NCBI GenBank assembly: GCA_937920495.1
Contig: CALEUQ010000033.1
Location: 1 to 53,624 of the forward strand
From: an uncultured bacterium
GTDB taxonomy: Bacteria; Spirochaetota; UBA4802; UB4802
Length of the DNA stretch: 53,624 nt
Reading direction: 5' to 3'
Each line of letters begins with the position of its first letter. Position 1 is the stretch's first letter. The translations under genes were made by a program, and so were the position numbers. Below are positions 17,499 to 24,993 of this stretch, one piece after another. The notes under the pieces were generated by a model. It searched no databases, was not told the DNA's origin, and worked only from the letters and a program-made list of their open reading frames with translations.

Positions 17499-18794
17499 TT
17501 ATCTTATTATTGAGATGCCTTCCCAATTGGGTTCTGGTGGGTTTGCCAAATAATATTGGGCTCTTCTTAAAAAAAGTCTTACTACAGAATCTTCCGGCAA
17601 TCGCTTATAATATTTGCTAAAAAGCTTAAGTGCTTGTTTAAAATCAGCATTCTTATAATAAAAATACGCTTGATTAAAAAGTTCCAGCAACTCCATCTTT
17701 TTTTGTTTAATATCATATTCATCGTTGTTGAAAACTTCATATACAGCAATAGATTTGTTTCTCCCACGAACTTTGACCACATCTATTTTTCTAATATAGA
17801 ATTCCGCTGGTTCTATTATTTTTGAGTATGTTAATTCTGTTATTAATATTGGCACTTTGTACACTTTAGTTAATTCTTCCATTCGTGCTGCCAAATTTAC
17901 AGTATCACCAATCACTGTTGTTTCCATTCTATTTCGTGAACCAACAGTTCCCAATACCACTTCACCTGAATTAATACCTATTCCAAAATCTATTGGATTG
18001 TAATTATTCTTGGTTCGATACTGGTTATATTCTTTAAGTTTTTCACGCATTGAAACTGCCGATCGTATTGCAGAAGTAGCTGATTCGGCAAAAAGGGCCA
18101 TGATTGCATCACCAATGAATTTGTCTACAAATCCATTATTCTGAGAAATATGTGGTTCCATGTTTTTTAAAAATGAGTTTAAAAACTTAAATATTTCATC
18201 TGGATTCATCTGTTCAGTAAGACCTGTAAAATTACGAATATCCATAAATAAAACGGTCATATTATTTATAATTGCATCTCCTAACATAACCTCTGTTATA
18301 CTATTTTTATTTAAATAGCGTAAAAACTCAACAGGTACAAAACGAGCAAAAGAATCTGTTAAGTTTCGTAATGTTTTATTAAGCTCTTCAGCTTCATTAA
18401 GGCTGTTAATAAATCTGTTTACCAACACTGCGGCAATGACAAAGAGTAGTGAAGGAACGCCATAAATATAAAGGGGAATAGAATCGGGTATTACATTCAA
18501 ACCAAAAGAAAGGATATCATGTAAACCAAATATAAACAGTGGTATCATCCCATAAAAGAAGATAAGTCCTTTCTTTTCTCCTTTTATCAATTGACTTATT
18601 GAAACAAATATTGCATCAATAATAAAGATAAAAATGATTGCTATAAAGATATTTCTATAAAAAAGTATATTATATCTATTGTTATATGATAGCAACATGA
18701 GTATTGAACCAATTGTGGGAACAGATAAATTAAAAATGATAATTTTGTAAGGTATTTTTAAAGTAATATATTGTCGCAAAAATAACGATAGCAA
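17499..18794 (-). CDS. Class III adenylate/guanylate cyclase, 3' part of a broken 7TMR-DISM receptor gene
   Basis: The 431 residues hold about five membrane helices, a short coiled coil with SFARFVPVEFLRYL, a class III cyclase domain (LFMDIRNFTGLTEQM, KFIGDAIMALF, GINSGEVVLGTVGS, IGDTVNLAARME) and a TPR-like C-terminus. The metal-binding Asp pair is intact, so the domain could make cyclic AMP or GMP. The membrane part looks like the latter half of a 7TMR-DISM module. The frame stays open upstream to a TGA at 18878-18876, adding LPIPS-type residues before the first helix; the TTG at 18794 is only the first conventional start. The 5' end of the gene lies in another frame. Confidence 0.75.
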   Translation of the reverse strand: MLSLFLRQYITLKIPYKIIIFNLSVPTIGSILMLLSYNNRYNILFYRNIFIAIIFIFIIDAIFVSISQLIKGEKKGLIFFYGMIPLFIFGLHDILSFGLNVIPDSIPLYIYGVPSLLFVIAAVLVNRFINSLNEAEELNKTLRNLTDSFARFVPVEFLRYLNKNSITEVMLGDAIINNMTVLFMDIRNFTGLTEQMNPDEIFKFLNSFLKNMEPHISQNNGFVDKFIGDAIMALFAESATSAIRSAVSMREKLKEYNQYRTKNNYNPIDFGIGINSGEVVLGTVGSRNRMETTVIGDTVNLAARMEELTKVYKVPILITELTYSKIIEPAEFYIRKIDVVKVRGRNKSIAVYEVFNNDEYDIKQKKMELLELFNQAYFYYKNADFKQALKLFSKYYKRLPEDSVVRLFLRRAQYYLANPPEPNWEGISIIR

Positions 18795-18870
18795 AGATGG
18801 GAAAAATAATAGTCCTATTTGCGAAAAGATTAAAATTGAGTTAGATGGAATAGGTAGGTCGGTATAATGC

Positions 18871-19134
18871 TTAGGTCATATTTTCATCAGGGATCTTTTG
18901 GCTTTTTTTTAAAAAAGGTTCTTTTAAATTTTTTGGTAAAAGGTTTTTATTTGGTATATCTATCGTTGGCCAATCACTATCATCAAAAAAGGTGGTGGAG
19001 AAATCTTTGTTTGGTTGTGCAAACTGGATTTGCCACGTCCCCTCCAGAAAAATTTCAGTAGCGTAACCTTTGCTTATAAAAGCAATAATTAATAATAAAA
19101 GAGCTCCAATTAAAAACAATTTGTTTTTGCACAT
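18871..19134 (-). pseudogene. 5' fragment of the 7TMR-DISM cyclase gene (signal peptide and start of periplasmic domain)
   Basis: This 87-codon frame encodes a signal peptide (about 1-26, ending in YATE) and about 45 residues that look like the first strands of a jelly-roll sensor (GTWQIQF, FFDDSDWPTIDIPN). It then degenerates into KKSQKIPDENMT and stops at 18873-18871. The cyclase frame opens at 18875, shifted by one base, so the two overlap end to end. Most of the periplasmic domain and the first one or two membrane helices expected of an intact receptor are missing. I read this as a deletion plus frameshift in one gene; a sequencing error could explain the shift but not the missing region. 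Confidence 0.6.
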
Positions 19135-19155
19135 AATTTACTGATTAAAGTAAAT

Positions 19156-19169
19156 ATTACAATTGTAAT
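19156..19169. promoter_or_regulatory. Perfect ATTACAATTGTAAT palindrome, BlaI/CopY-like operator candidate
   Basis: The 14-bp palindrome contains TACA-AT-TGTA, which matches the TACAnnTGTA core known for BlaI/MecI/CopY-family repressors. It lies 22 nt upstream of the broken cyclase receptor start. No gene of that repressor family is in the window, so the assignment rests on sequence alone. Confidence 0.4.
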
Positions 19170-19253
19170 GTATTATTGCAACGTACAAATTTAATCATCA
19201 ATTTATTAAAATGTCAATAAAAATATTTATTGTTTTGTAATGATACATGATGC

Positions 19254-19346
19254 CTAAACAGCAAGGTTGTACATCGCAAAAAGCTTGTGTAATTCTTTTT
19301 GTCTTGACTTTACGTGGCTCTTTGTACATCCTTTTTTCGAATTCAT
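19254..19346 (-). CDS. Possible 30-residue peptide gene
   Basis: A short frame begins at an ATG with AAGGAG about 7 nt upstream, a better ribosome binding site than many genes here have. It encodes a basic peptide (MNSKKGC... ending in LAV) with nine Lys/Arg, two His and one Cys, and no membrane helix. A longer frame of 61 codons covers the same DNA (19198-19383) but lacks such a site. It lies in the gap between the cyclase remnant and the diguanylate cyclase. There is no homology evidence. Confidence 0.25.
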   Translation of the reverse strand: MNSKKGCTKSHVKSRQKELHKLFAMYNLAV

Positions 19347-19455
19347 AGTGTTTACTCCTTTGATTTATTGTGATACCAAACATAAATATTGCATTGTCGC
19401 TATGAATTTCTAATAATCAGGGACATCACCTTACAGGACAGGTGTATCAGGTTTT

Positions 19456-20988
19456 ATGATAACAAAAATATTTATTACAACATTACTGGTTGTATCTACA
19501 GTTATATTAATTTCACTATGTGCATTAATTCTGATTAGAAAGAAAATTAAAGAAAGAAAATATTTGTTTTTAATTCTATTAGCTTTTGCATTCTATTCAT
19601 TAGGATATTGTGTTGAGATTCAGGGGCAAACATTACAGTGGGTTCATATATCTTTAATTTTTGAGTATATTGGAATTGCCTTTATACCTTCTTTTCTTAT
19701 ACTTTTTGCGTTGTCATATATCACTGAGACTGAAAAAATACCTTTATTAATAAAATTTATAATTTATATAATACCAATCATTACTTTTATAACAGTATTA
19801 ACCGATCCTTATCACAATTTACTGCATAAAAATTCATTTATAGATCATTCAGGTCCTTTTCCCATAGTTTCATTTGAAAAAGGGATCTGGTATTGGGTTC
19901 ATATTGCGTATTATAATCTATCATTGTTAATTGCTAATTTAATATTTTTGAAAATATATTTAAAAAGCCATTCACGTTATAAAAACCAAACTGCACTACT
20001 TTTTATTAGTACTTTAATCCCATGGATAACACTTATACTATATCTTTCAGGAATCATTAACTGGCCACTTGATATCAATCCGTTTTCATTTACGATTATG
20101 GCAATAATTTTATATATAGCTGTAAAAAAGCAATATTTGATAGATATTGTACCTATTGCAAGAGATTTAGTCTTTGAAAATATATATGATGCTGCCTTTG
20201 TTCTTGATAACAATGGAGTAATTATTGATTATAACCGCAGTGCAGAAAATATTTTATCAGGCAGAGATTATATAATTGGACAAAATATTAATGATATATT
20301 CAATGAATTATCGTCATCTTTGGATGAAAGCCAGAATGTGCAGATAGTTACTGAAACAACAATAAACAATAGAATTTACAATATACAGAACATGCCACTT
20401 ACATCAATTAAAAACAAATCGATTGGATACATTTTTTTACTAAGGGATATAACTGAATACAAAAAAATGGCAGAGCAATTGCAGAAATTAGCAATAACTG
20501 ATGAATTAACAGGAATTTATAACAGAAGACATTTTAATGAATTATCTTTAAGGGAGTTTGTTCGAGCAAAAAGAAATAAAACACAGCTTTCCGTAATTAT
20601 TATGGATATAGACCATTTTAAAATAGTAAATGATACTTATGGTCATGCAACTGGAGATGAAGTTTTAAAAACTACTGCAAAATCTATTTCGGCATCGATA
20701 CGTTCTTTAGATATATTTGCACGGTGGGGTGGCGAAGAATTTATTCTATGCCTTCCGGAAACAAGTATAATCCCAGCACAAAAGGTGGCAGAACGCATAA
20801 GGTTATCAATAAATGAGCTTGCATTCCATGATAAACAAAATAATGTCTTTAAAGTTTCAATAAGTTTGGGTGTTTCTGACCTTAAAGAATACAATGAAAC
20901 ACTTGACGATGTCATAGGTGCTGCAGACAAGGCATTATATGAAGCCAAAAGCAAAGGTCGTAATAAAGTTGTTGTTTTTAACGAGTAA
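19456..20988 (+). CDS. Membrane diguanylate cyclase (7TM sensor, PAS, GGDEF)
   Basis: The 510-residue protein begins with a seven-helix sensor of the histidine-kinase-N-terminal type (about 1-225, with the conserved TDPYHNL). A PAS domain follows (about 235-345, FVLDNNGVIIDYN), then a GGDEF domain with GGEEF at 425-429 and the product-inhibition site R-x-x-D (416-419) five residues upstream. Both sites are intact, so it should make cyclic di-GMP and be feedback inhibited. There is no EAL domain. It is monocistronic and convergent with argF. Confidence 0.9.
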   Translation: MITKIFITTLLVVSTVILISLCALILIRKKIKERKYLFLILLAFAFYSLGYCVEIQGQTLQWVHISLIFEYIGIAFIPSFLILFALSYITETEKIPLLIKFIIYIIPIITFITVLTDPYHNLLHKNSFIDHSGPFPIVSFEKGIWYWVHIAYYNLSLLIANLIFLKIYLKSHSRYKNQTALLFISTLIPWITLILYLSGIINWPLDINPFSFTIMAIILYIAVKKQYLIDIVPIARDLVFENIYDAAFVLDNNGVIIDYNRSAENILSGRDYIIGQNINDIFNELSSSLDESQNVQIVTETTINNRIYNIQNMPLTSIKNKSIGYIFLLRDITEYKKMAEQLQKLAITDELTGIYNRRHFNELSLREFVRAKRNKTQLSVIIMDIDHFKIVNDTYGHATGDEVLKTTAKSISASIRSLDIFARWGGEEFILCLPETSIIPAQKVAERIRLSINELAFHDKQNNVFKVSISLGVSDLKEYNETLDDVIGAADKALYEAKSKGRNKVVVFNE

Positions 20989-21000
20989 CCACTTATATAA

Positions 21001-21942
21001 TTACTTCATCAAAGTGCATAAAATAGCTTTCTGTACATGCAGCCTGTTTTCAGCTTGATCAAGCACAATTGATTGTGTTGAATCAATAACATCATCGGTT
21101 ATTTCTTCACCCCTGTGAGCCGGCAGGCAATGCATCACTTTGCAATCAGTTGCACATTTATCAAGTATTTTTCTGGTTATTTTATATTTTGCAAAATCCT
21201 TTTTTCTTCGTGATGCTTCCTTTTCCTGGCCCATGCTGACCCATACATCTGTGTAAAGGTGTGTAGCGTTTTCTACAGCAAGTGCTATATCACTTGTAAG
21301 TGTTACAACACTACCTGATTTTGAAGCAATAGAAAAAGCCTGTTCCACCACCTCTTTTTTTGGATAATACCCTTTGGGACAGGCTAATGCAAAATTTACG
21401 CCTAACATCGCAGCGGTTAACATCAATGACTGCGCTACATTGTTGCCATCACCAACAAAGGCTAACTTCACATTCTTAAAATTTCTGTTTGTTTCATATA
21501 TCGTATAAAAGTCGGATAGTGCCTGGCAAGGGTGAAACATGTCGGTAAGGCCGTTTATAACAGGAATTGTTGAATTTTGAGCAAGCTCCAGTGCAGTGGC
21601 ATGTGCATAACATCGTATCATGATGCCATCCAGATATCGTGACAGCACTTTTGCTGTATCGGCAACCGTTTCACCACGTCCCAATTGTATATCATCTCTG
21701 CTTAAAAATAATGCATACCCGCCCAGTTGAAACATGGCCACCTCAAATGATACGCGTGTACGGGTAGATGTTTTTTCAAATATCATTCCCAGGGTTTTTC
21801 CTTTAAGATATGAATTGATCTTTCCCTGTTTCAGATCATCTTTGAGCTTCTTTGTTAGTTCAAATATTGAAATAATTTCTTCTCTGGAAAAATCAGTAAC
21901 AGATAATAGATCTTTTGCTTTTACCCTGGGTATTTTTATCAT
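21001..21942 (-). CDS. argF: Ornithine carbamoyltransferase
   Basis: ArgF transfers the carbamoyl group of carbamoyl phosphate to ornithine, giving citrulline. The 313-residue protein has the carbamoyl-phosphate motif STRTR (59-63), HPCQALSDF (ornithine carbamoyltransferase type), DVWVSMGQE and HCLPAHRG. The ATG overlaps the argD stop as ATGA (21942-21939), so the two are translationally coupled in an argD-argF operon. It supplies the substrate for argG, which lies further along on the same strand. Confidence 0.95.
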   Translation of the reverse strand: MIKIPRVKAKDLLSVTDFSREEIISIFELTKKLKDDLKQGKINSYLKGKTLGMIFEKTSTRTRVSFEVAMFQLGGYALFLSRDDIQLGRGETVADTAKVLSRYLDGIMIRCYAHATALELAQNSTIPVINGLTDMFHPCQALSDFYTIYETNRNFKNVKLAFVGDGNNVAQSLMLTAAMLGVNFALACPKGYYPKKEVVEQAFSIASKSGSVVTLTSDIALAVENATHLYTDVWVSMGQEKEASRRKKDFAKYKITRKILDKCATDCKVMHCLPAHRGEEITDDVIDSTQSIVLDQAENRLHVQKAILCTLMK

Positions 21943-23159
21943 AGTGTTACTCCTGCAAAAATACTATCAAGCATCATAAGCCCTTCTTTAACAAGCCTGG
22001 TTGATATTGTTAGTGGCGGCATGATTCTTATTACTTTTTCGGCGGTGCAGTTTATTACCAACCCTTTTTGTAATGCTTCAAGTACTAAGGGCTGGCCAGG
22101 AATTGACAATTCCACTCCTATATGAAGCCCAATACCTCTTACATCAACTATAAGTTTTGGATATTTTGTTTTCATGAGCCTTAGTTCCTTAATAATTAAT
22201 TCGCCTGTTTTGCGGATATTATTAAGTGAAGTTTCCTTGCTTAATGTCTCAAGCACTGCTTTTGCTGCTGCAGTGGCCAGGTGATTTCCACCAAATGTTG
22301 TACCATGAGTTCCCCTGGGAAAATAATCTACAAGAAAATCTTTAGCGTGAATAGCACCGATAGGTACGCCACCACCCAACCCTTTTGCCATTGTGATAAC
22401 ATCAGGCGTTATGTCATAATGCTGAAATGCAAACATCTTTCCTGTTCTTGCAATCCCGGTTTGGACCTCATCTATTATAAAAAGAATATGGTTTTCTTTT
22501 GTGATAGTATCTATCTCTTTAACAAATGAAATGTCAGCAATTTTAATGCCACCTTCGCCCTGTATAAGTTCAGTTATTACTGCACATATTTTCCCTTTGA
22601 ATTTTTTAACAGTCTTTTTAAAAGAAGCAGTATCATTAAAAGGTACGTAGATGAATCCAGGAACTATCGGCCCAAAACCCGAATGGATTTTTTCCTGTGC
22701 GGTAGCTGACATTGCGCCAAATGTTCTGCCGTGAAATGAATTAGTAAACGATATGATGTGATACCGTTTGGATGAGTGGGATAAACCATATTTACGCGCC
22801 AGCTTAATCGCAGCTTCACTGGCTTCCGTACCACTGTTGGTAAACAGTGTTTTACCGGGAAATGCAGTTTTTGATATTAGTTTAGCAGCTTCAATCTGTT
22901 CTTTATTAAAATACCAGTTTGATGAGTGCAGTATTTTATTAACCTGTGAATGTAATGTCTTGTTTAATGCCGGATGGTTATATCCTAATGAGTTAACAGC
23001 AATCCCTGAAAAAAAATCAACATAGCGTTTCCCATCCTGGTCGTATAACAGGCAATCTTTGCCATGGGTAAAGCAAACCGGAAGGCGTGTTCCATAATTC
23101 TGAAAAAGGTACTGTTTGTCAAGTTCCATTAACGCTTTCAGTTTTTTTGATTCTTTCAT
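21939..23159 (-). CDS. argD: Acetylornithine aminotransferase
   Basis: ArgD is a PLP enzyme that converts N-acetylglutamate semialdehyde to N-acetylornithine. The 406-residue protein has NSGTEASEAAIKLAR, the SFHGRTFGAM segment, IDEVQTGIARTG and the Schiff-base lysine in MAKGLGGGVPIGA. ATG at 23159 is chosen: AGGG lies 8 nt upstream and the length is normal. A longer frame from a TTG at 23234 would read through a terminator-like hairpin and add residues foreign to the family. It is the first gene of argD-argF and is divergent from mcsA. Confidence 0.93.
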   Translation of the reverse strand: MKESKKLKALMELDKQYLFQNYGTRLPVCFTHGKDCLLYDQDGKRYVDFFSGIAVNSLGYNHPALNKTLHSQVNKILHSSNWYFNKEQIEAAKLISKTAFPGKTLFTNSGTEASEAAIKLARKYGLSHSSKRYHIISFTNSFHGRTFGAMSATAQEKIHSGFGPIVPGFIYVPFNDTASFKKTVKKFKGKICAVITELIQGEGGIKIADISFVKEIDTITKENHILFIIDEVQTGIARTGKMFAFQHYDITPDVITMAKGLGGGVPIGAIHAKDFLVDYFPRGTHGTTFGGNHLATAAAKAVLETLSKETSLNNIRKTGELIIKELRLMKTKYPKLIVDVRGIGLHIGVELSIPGQPLVLEALQKGLVINCTAEKVIRIMPPLTISTRLVKEGLMMLDSIFAGVTL

Positions 23160-23170
23160 ATCAAAATCCC

Positions 23171-23200
23171 TATAAAAAAATAAATCGGGTTGCCCCGATT
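23171..23200 (-). terminator. Terminator-like hairpin in the argD leader (attenuator candidate)
   Basis: On the minus strand, AATCGGG (23200-23194) and CCCGATT (23189-23183) form a perfect 7-bp stem with a GCAA loop. TATTTTTTT follows at once, and then the argD ribosome binding site. The only gene upstream on this side, mcsA, is transcribed away, so there is no transcript to end here other than argD's own. That makes premature termination in the leader plausible. Confidence 0.6.
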
Positions 23201-23322
23201 GCTCACTACTTATCTCATATTTGTACAATGTCAATACATTTTGGTATTTTTTAATAAAAATTAATATATTGCATACATTGTTGTAAAATTATAAAATTTT
23301 GATAAAATGAATTAAAAATGGT

Positions 23323-23351
23323 TTGCATATATTCCTATTTTATAGTATTAT
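23323..23351 (+). promoter_or_regulatory. Promoter of mcsA-mcsB-clpC
   Basis: TTGCAT (23323-23328) and TATTAT (23346-23351) are 17 nt apart, giving a leader of about 40 nt before mcsA. I see no CtsR-type tandem heptamer or CIRCE element in the flanking bases. Confidence 0.5.
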
Positions 23352-23400
23352 ATAAAGTGGTAATATTAATATTGTGCGATAGTAACCAGGTAAAGAAAAT

Positions 23401-23925
23401 ATGCTGTGTGAACGATGTAAACAACGCGAGGCAACTGTTCATTTGACTGAAATTATCAGAAATGAGAAGACTGAAGTACACCTGTGCGATCATTGTGCAA
23501 GAGATATGGGTTTGAGTTCTCATGGTGGTGGTTTCTCATTAACCGTTTCTGATATGATGTCATTTCTGGATGCAAAAGAGATGACGGACATGGTTGACAG
23601 CAATACCTGTGCCACCTGTGGCTGGACTTTAATTGACTATAAACGAACTGGTAAGCTGGGTTGCGCAGATTGTTATAGTTTCTTCAAAGAATCTTTGACC
23701 CCCATTTTGGCCGGATATCATGGCTCAACATACCACATAGGTAAAATGCCGCTCAAATATATAGAACACCGGAAGTCTAAAGGAATGATTGATGTGGTGC
23801 GGTCAAAGAATGTTGCCACGCTGTCCTTGCATGATCTTGAGAAGATGCTGGAAATAGCCGTTCAAAATGAAAATTATGAAGAAGCAGCTAAACTAAGAGA
23901 CGAAATCAAAAGACTTAAAGGTTAG
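23401..23925 (+). CDS. mcsA: McsA, zinc-binding activator of the protein-arginine kinase
   Basis: The 174-residue protein has two Cys4 zinc sites: Cys3/Cys6/Cys29/Cys32 and Cys70/Cys73/Cys88/Cys91. A C-terminal UVR motif (about 140-172, ENYEEAAKLRDEIKRL) follows. In Firmicutes, McsA activates McsB and helps deliver marked proteins to ClpC. It is the first gene of an operon with mcsB 12 nt after its stop and then clpC. The usual fourth member, the repressor gene ctsR, is absent upstream, where the divergent argD sits. Confidence 0.93.
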   Translation: MLCERCKQREATVHLTEIIRNEKTEVHLCDHCARDMGLSSHGGGFSLTVSDMMSFLDAKEMTDMVDSNTCATCGWTLIDYKRTGKLGCADCYSFFKESLTPILAGYHGSTYHIGKMPLKYIEHRKSKGMIDVVRSKNVATLSLHDLEKMLEIAVQNENYEEAAKLRDEIKRLKG

Positions 23926-23937
23926 AACGAGGATTCA

Positions 23938-24987
23938 ATGTTTGAACAGCTGCTTTCACAATCGCCATTCTGGTCTCAGGTTGGACCATGGGCAGATGTT
24001 GTAATGACCACACGGGTCAGATTGGCCAGAAATTTACCATCGCTTCCTTTTGGCAGCAAGATGGACGATGCCGATGTAGCAACCCTGGAATCAATTGTTC
24101 ACCAGGCAATCATAACTTCAAAGTATTTTGAAAATGCTCAATTTGTAAGCTTAAATTACTGCAGTTCAGACGACAGACGCTTTTTGCGTGAACGTGATAT
24201 TATCACTCATGAAATGGAATTAAACAATAATAGCAGTGTTGTTTTTGACTCAGGACAGCAATATTCTATACTGGTAAATGAAGAAGACCACATCAGAATT
24301 CAGGTAATCAAACCTGGATTGCAGATGCTACAGGCATTCAAATTGGCTGATGAAATAGATGATGAATTAAATAAATATATTTCCTATGCATTCACCGATG
24401 ATTTTGGTTTTTTAACTACATGTCCTTCAAATGTGGGTACTGGCCTGCGTGTGTCAGCTATGTTGCATTTACCAATGCTGACTGCTGCAAAAAATATGGG
24501 CGAAGTGATAAAATTGGTTAGGGAATATCAGGCACAGTTGAAGGGCATTGTTCATGATGCAACCAAAACTGTTGGTAGTATGTATATAATCAGCAATAAA
24601 GCTTCACTGGGAAAATCCGAGATTGATATAATTGAAGAAATTGATAAAGTCATTAGCCTGATTATTGATCTTGAAAATGAAGCACGTGACGAGTATTATC
24701 AGCATCACAAAGATATACTTGAGGATATGGTATGGCGCTCATTTGGAATCTTAACCTTTTCACGATCAATGAGTTATGCTGAAGCCATTGAACACTTATC
24801 GTTAATAAGATTGGGTGTTATTTTGTCGATAATAAAAAATATTGAACTTTCTGTAATTAATGATTTAATGATACATATACAGGTATCCCATCTTCAGAAA
24901 ATTGCAGGCAGACAGTTTGCCAGCAGTGAAGAAGGAGATGCGTTTAGAGCAGCATATCTTCGAAAGAAATTCGAAGATAAGGAGTAA
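23938..24987 (+). CDS. mcsB: Protein-arginine kinase
   Basis: McsB phosphorylates arginine residues and so marks proteins for ClpC-ClpP. The 349-residue protein is a guanidino-phosphotransferase with TTRVRLARNLPSLPF near the start and CPSNVGTGLRVS, where Cys162 matches the conserved active-site Cys. Its length is normal. GAGG lies about 6 nt before the ATG. It sits between mcsA and clpC with very short gaps, so all three are one transcript. Confidence 0.95.
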   Translation: MFEQLLSQSPFWSQVGPWADVVMTTRVRLARNLPSLPFGSKMDDADVATLESIVHQAIITSKYFENAQFVSLNYCSSDDRRFLRERDIITHEMELNNNSSVVFDSGQQYSILVNEEDHIRIQVIKPGLQMLQAFKLADEIDDELNKYISYAFTDDFGFLTTCPSNVGTGLRVSAMLHLPMLTAAKNMGEVIKLVREYQAQLKGIVHDATKTVGSMYIISNKASLGKSEIDIIEEIDKVISLIIDLENEARDEYYQHHKDILEDMVWRSFGILTFSRSMSYAEAIEHLSLIRLGVILSIIKNIELSVINDLMIHIQVSHLQKIAGRQFASSEEGDAFRAAYLRKKFEDKE

Positions 24988-24993
24988 ACAAAT

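Noticed and set aside
18877..18916. Programmed -1 frameshift at the T6A8 run in the cyclase receptor gene
   Set aside because: The cyclase frame has a TGA at 18878-18876 between the slippery run and the open region, and the needed shift is +1, not -1, so slippage there would not yield a fused protein.
23160..23234. Longer argD start at TTG 23234
   Set aside because: It would translate through the terminator-like hairpin and its first three bases are part of a possible -35 element; ATG at 23159 gives normal length.
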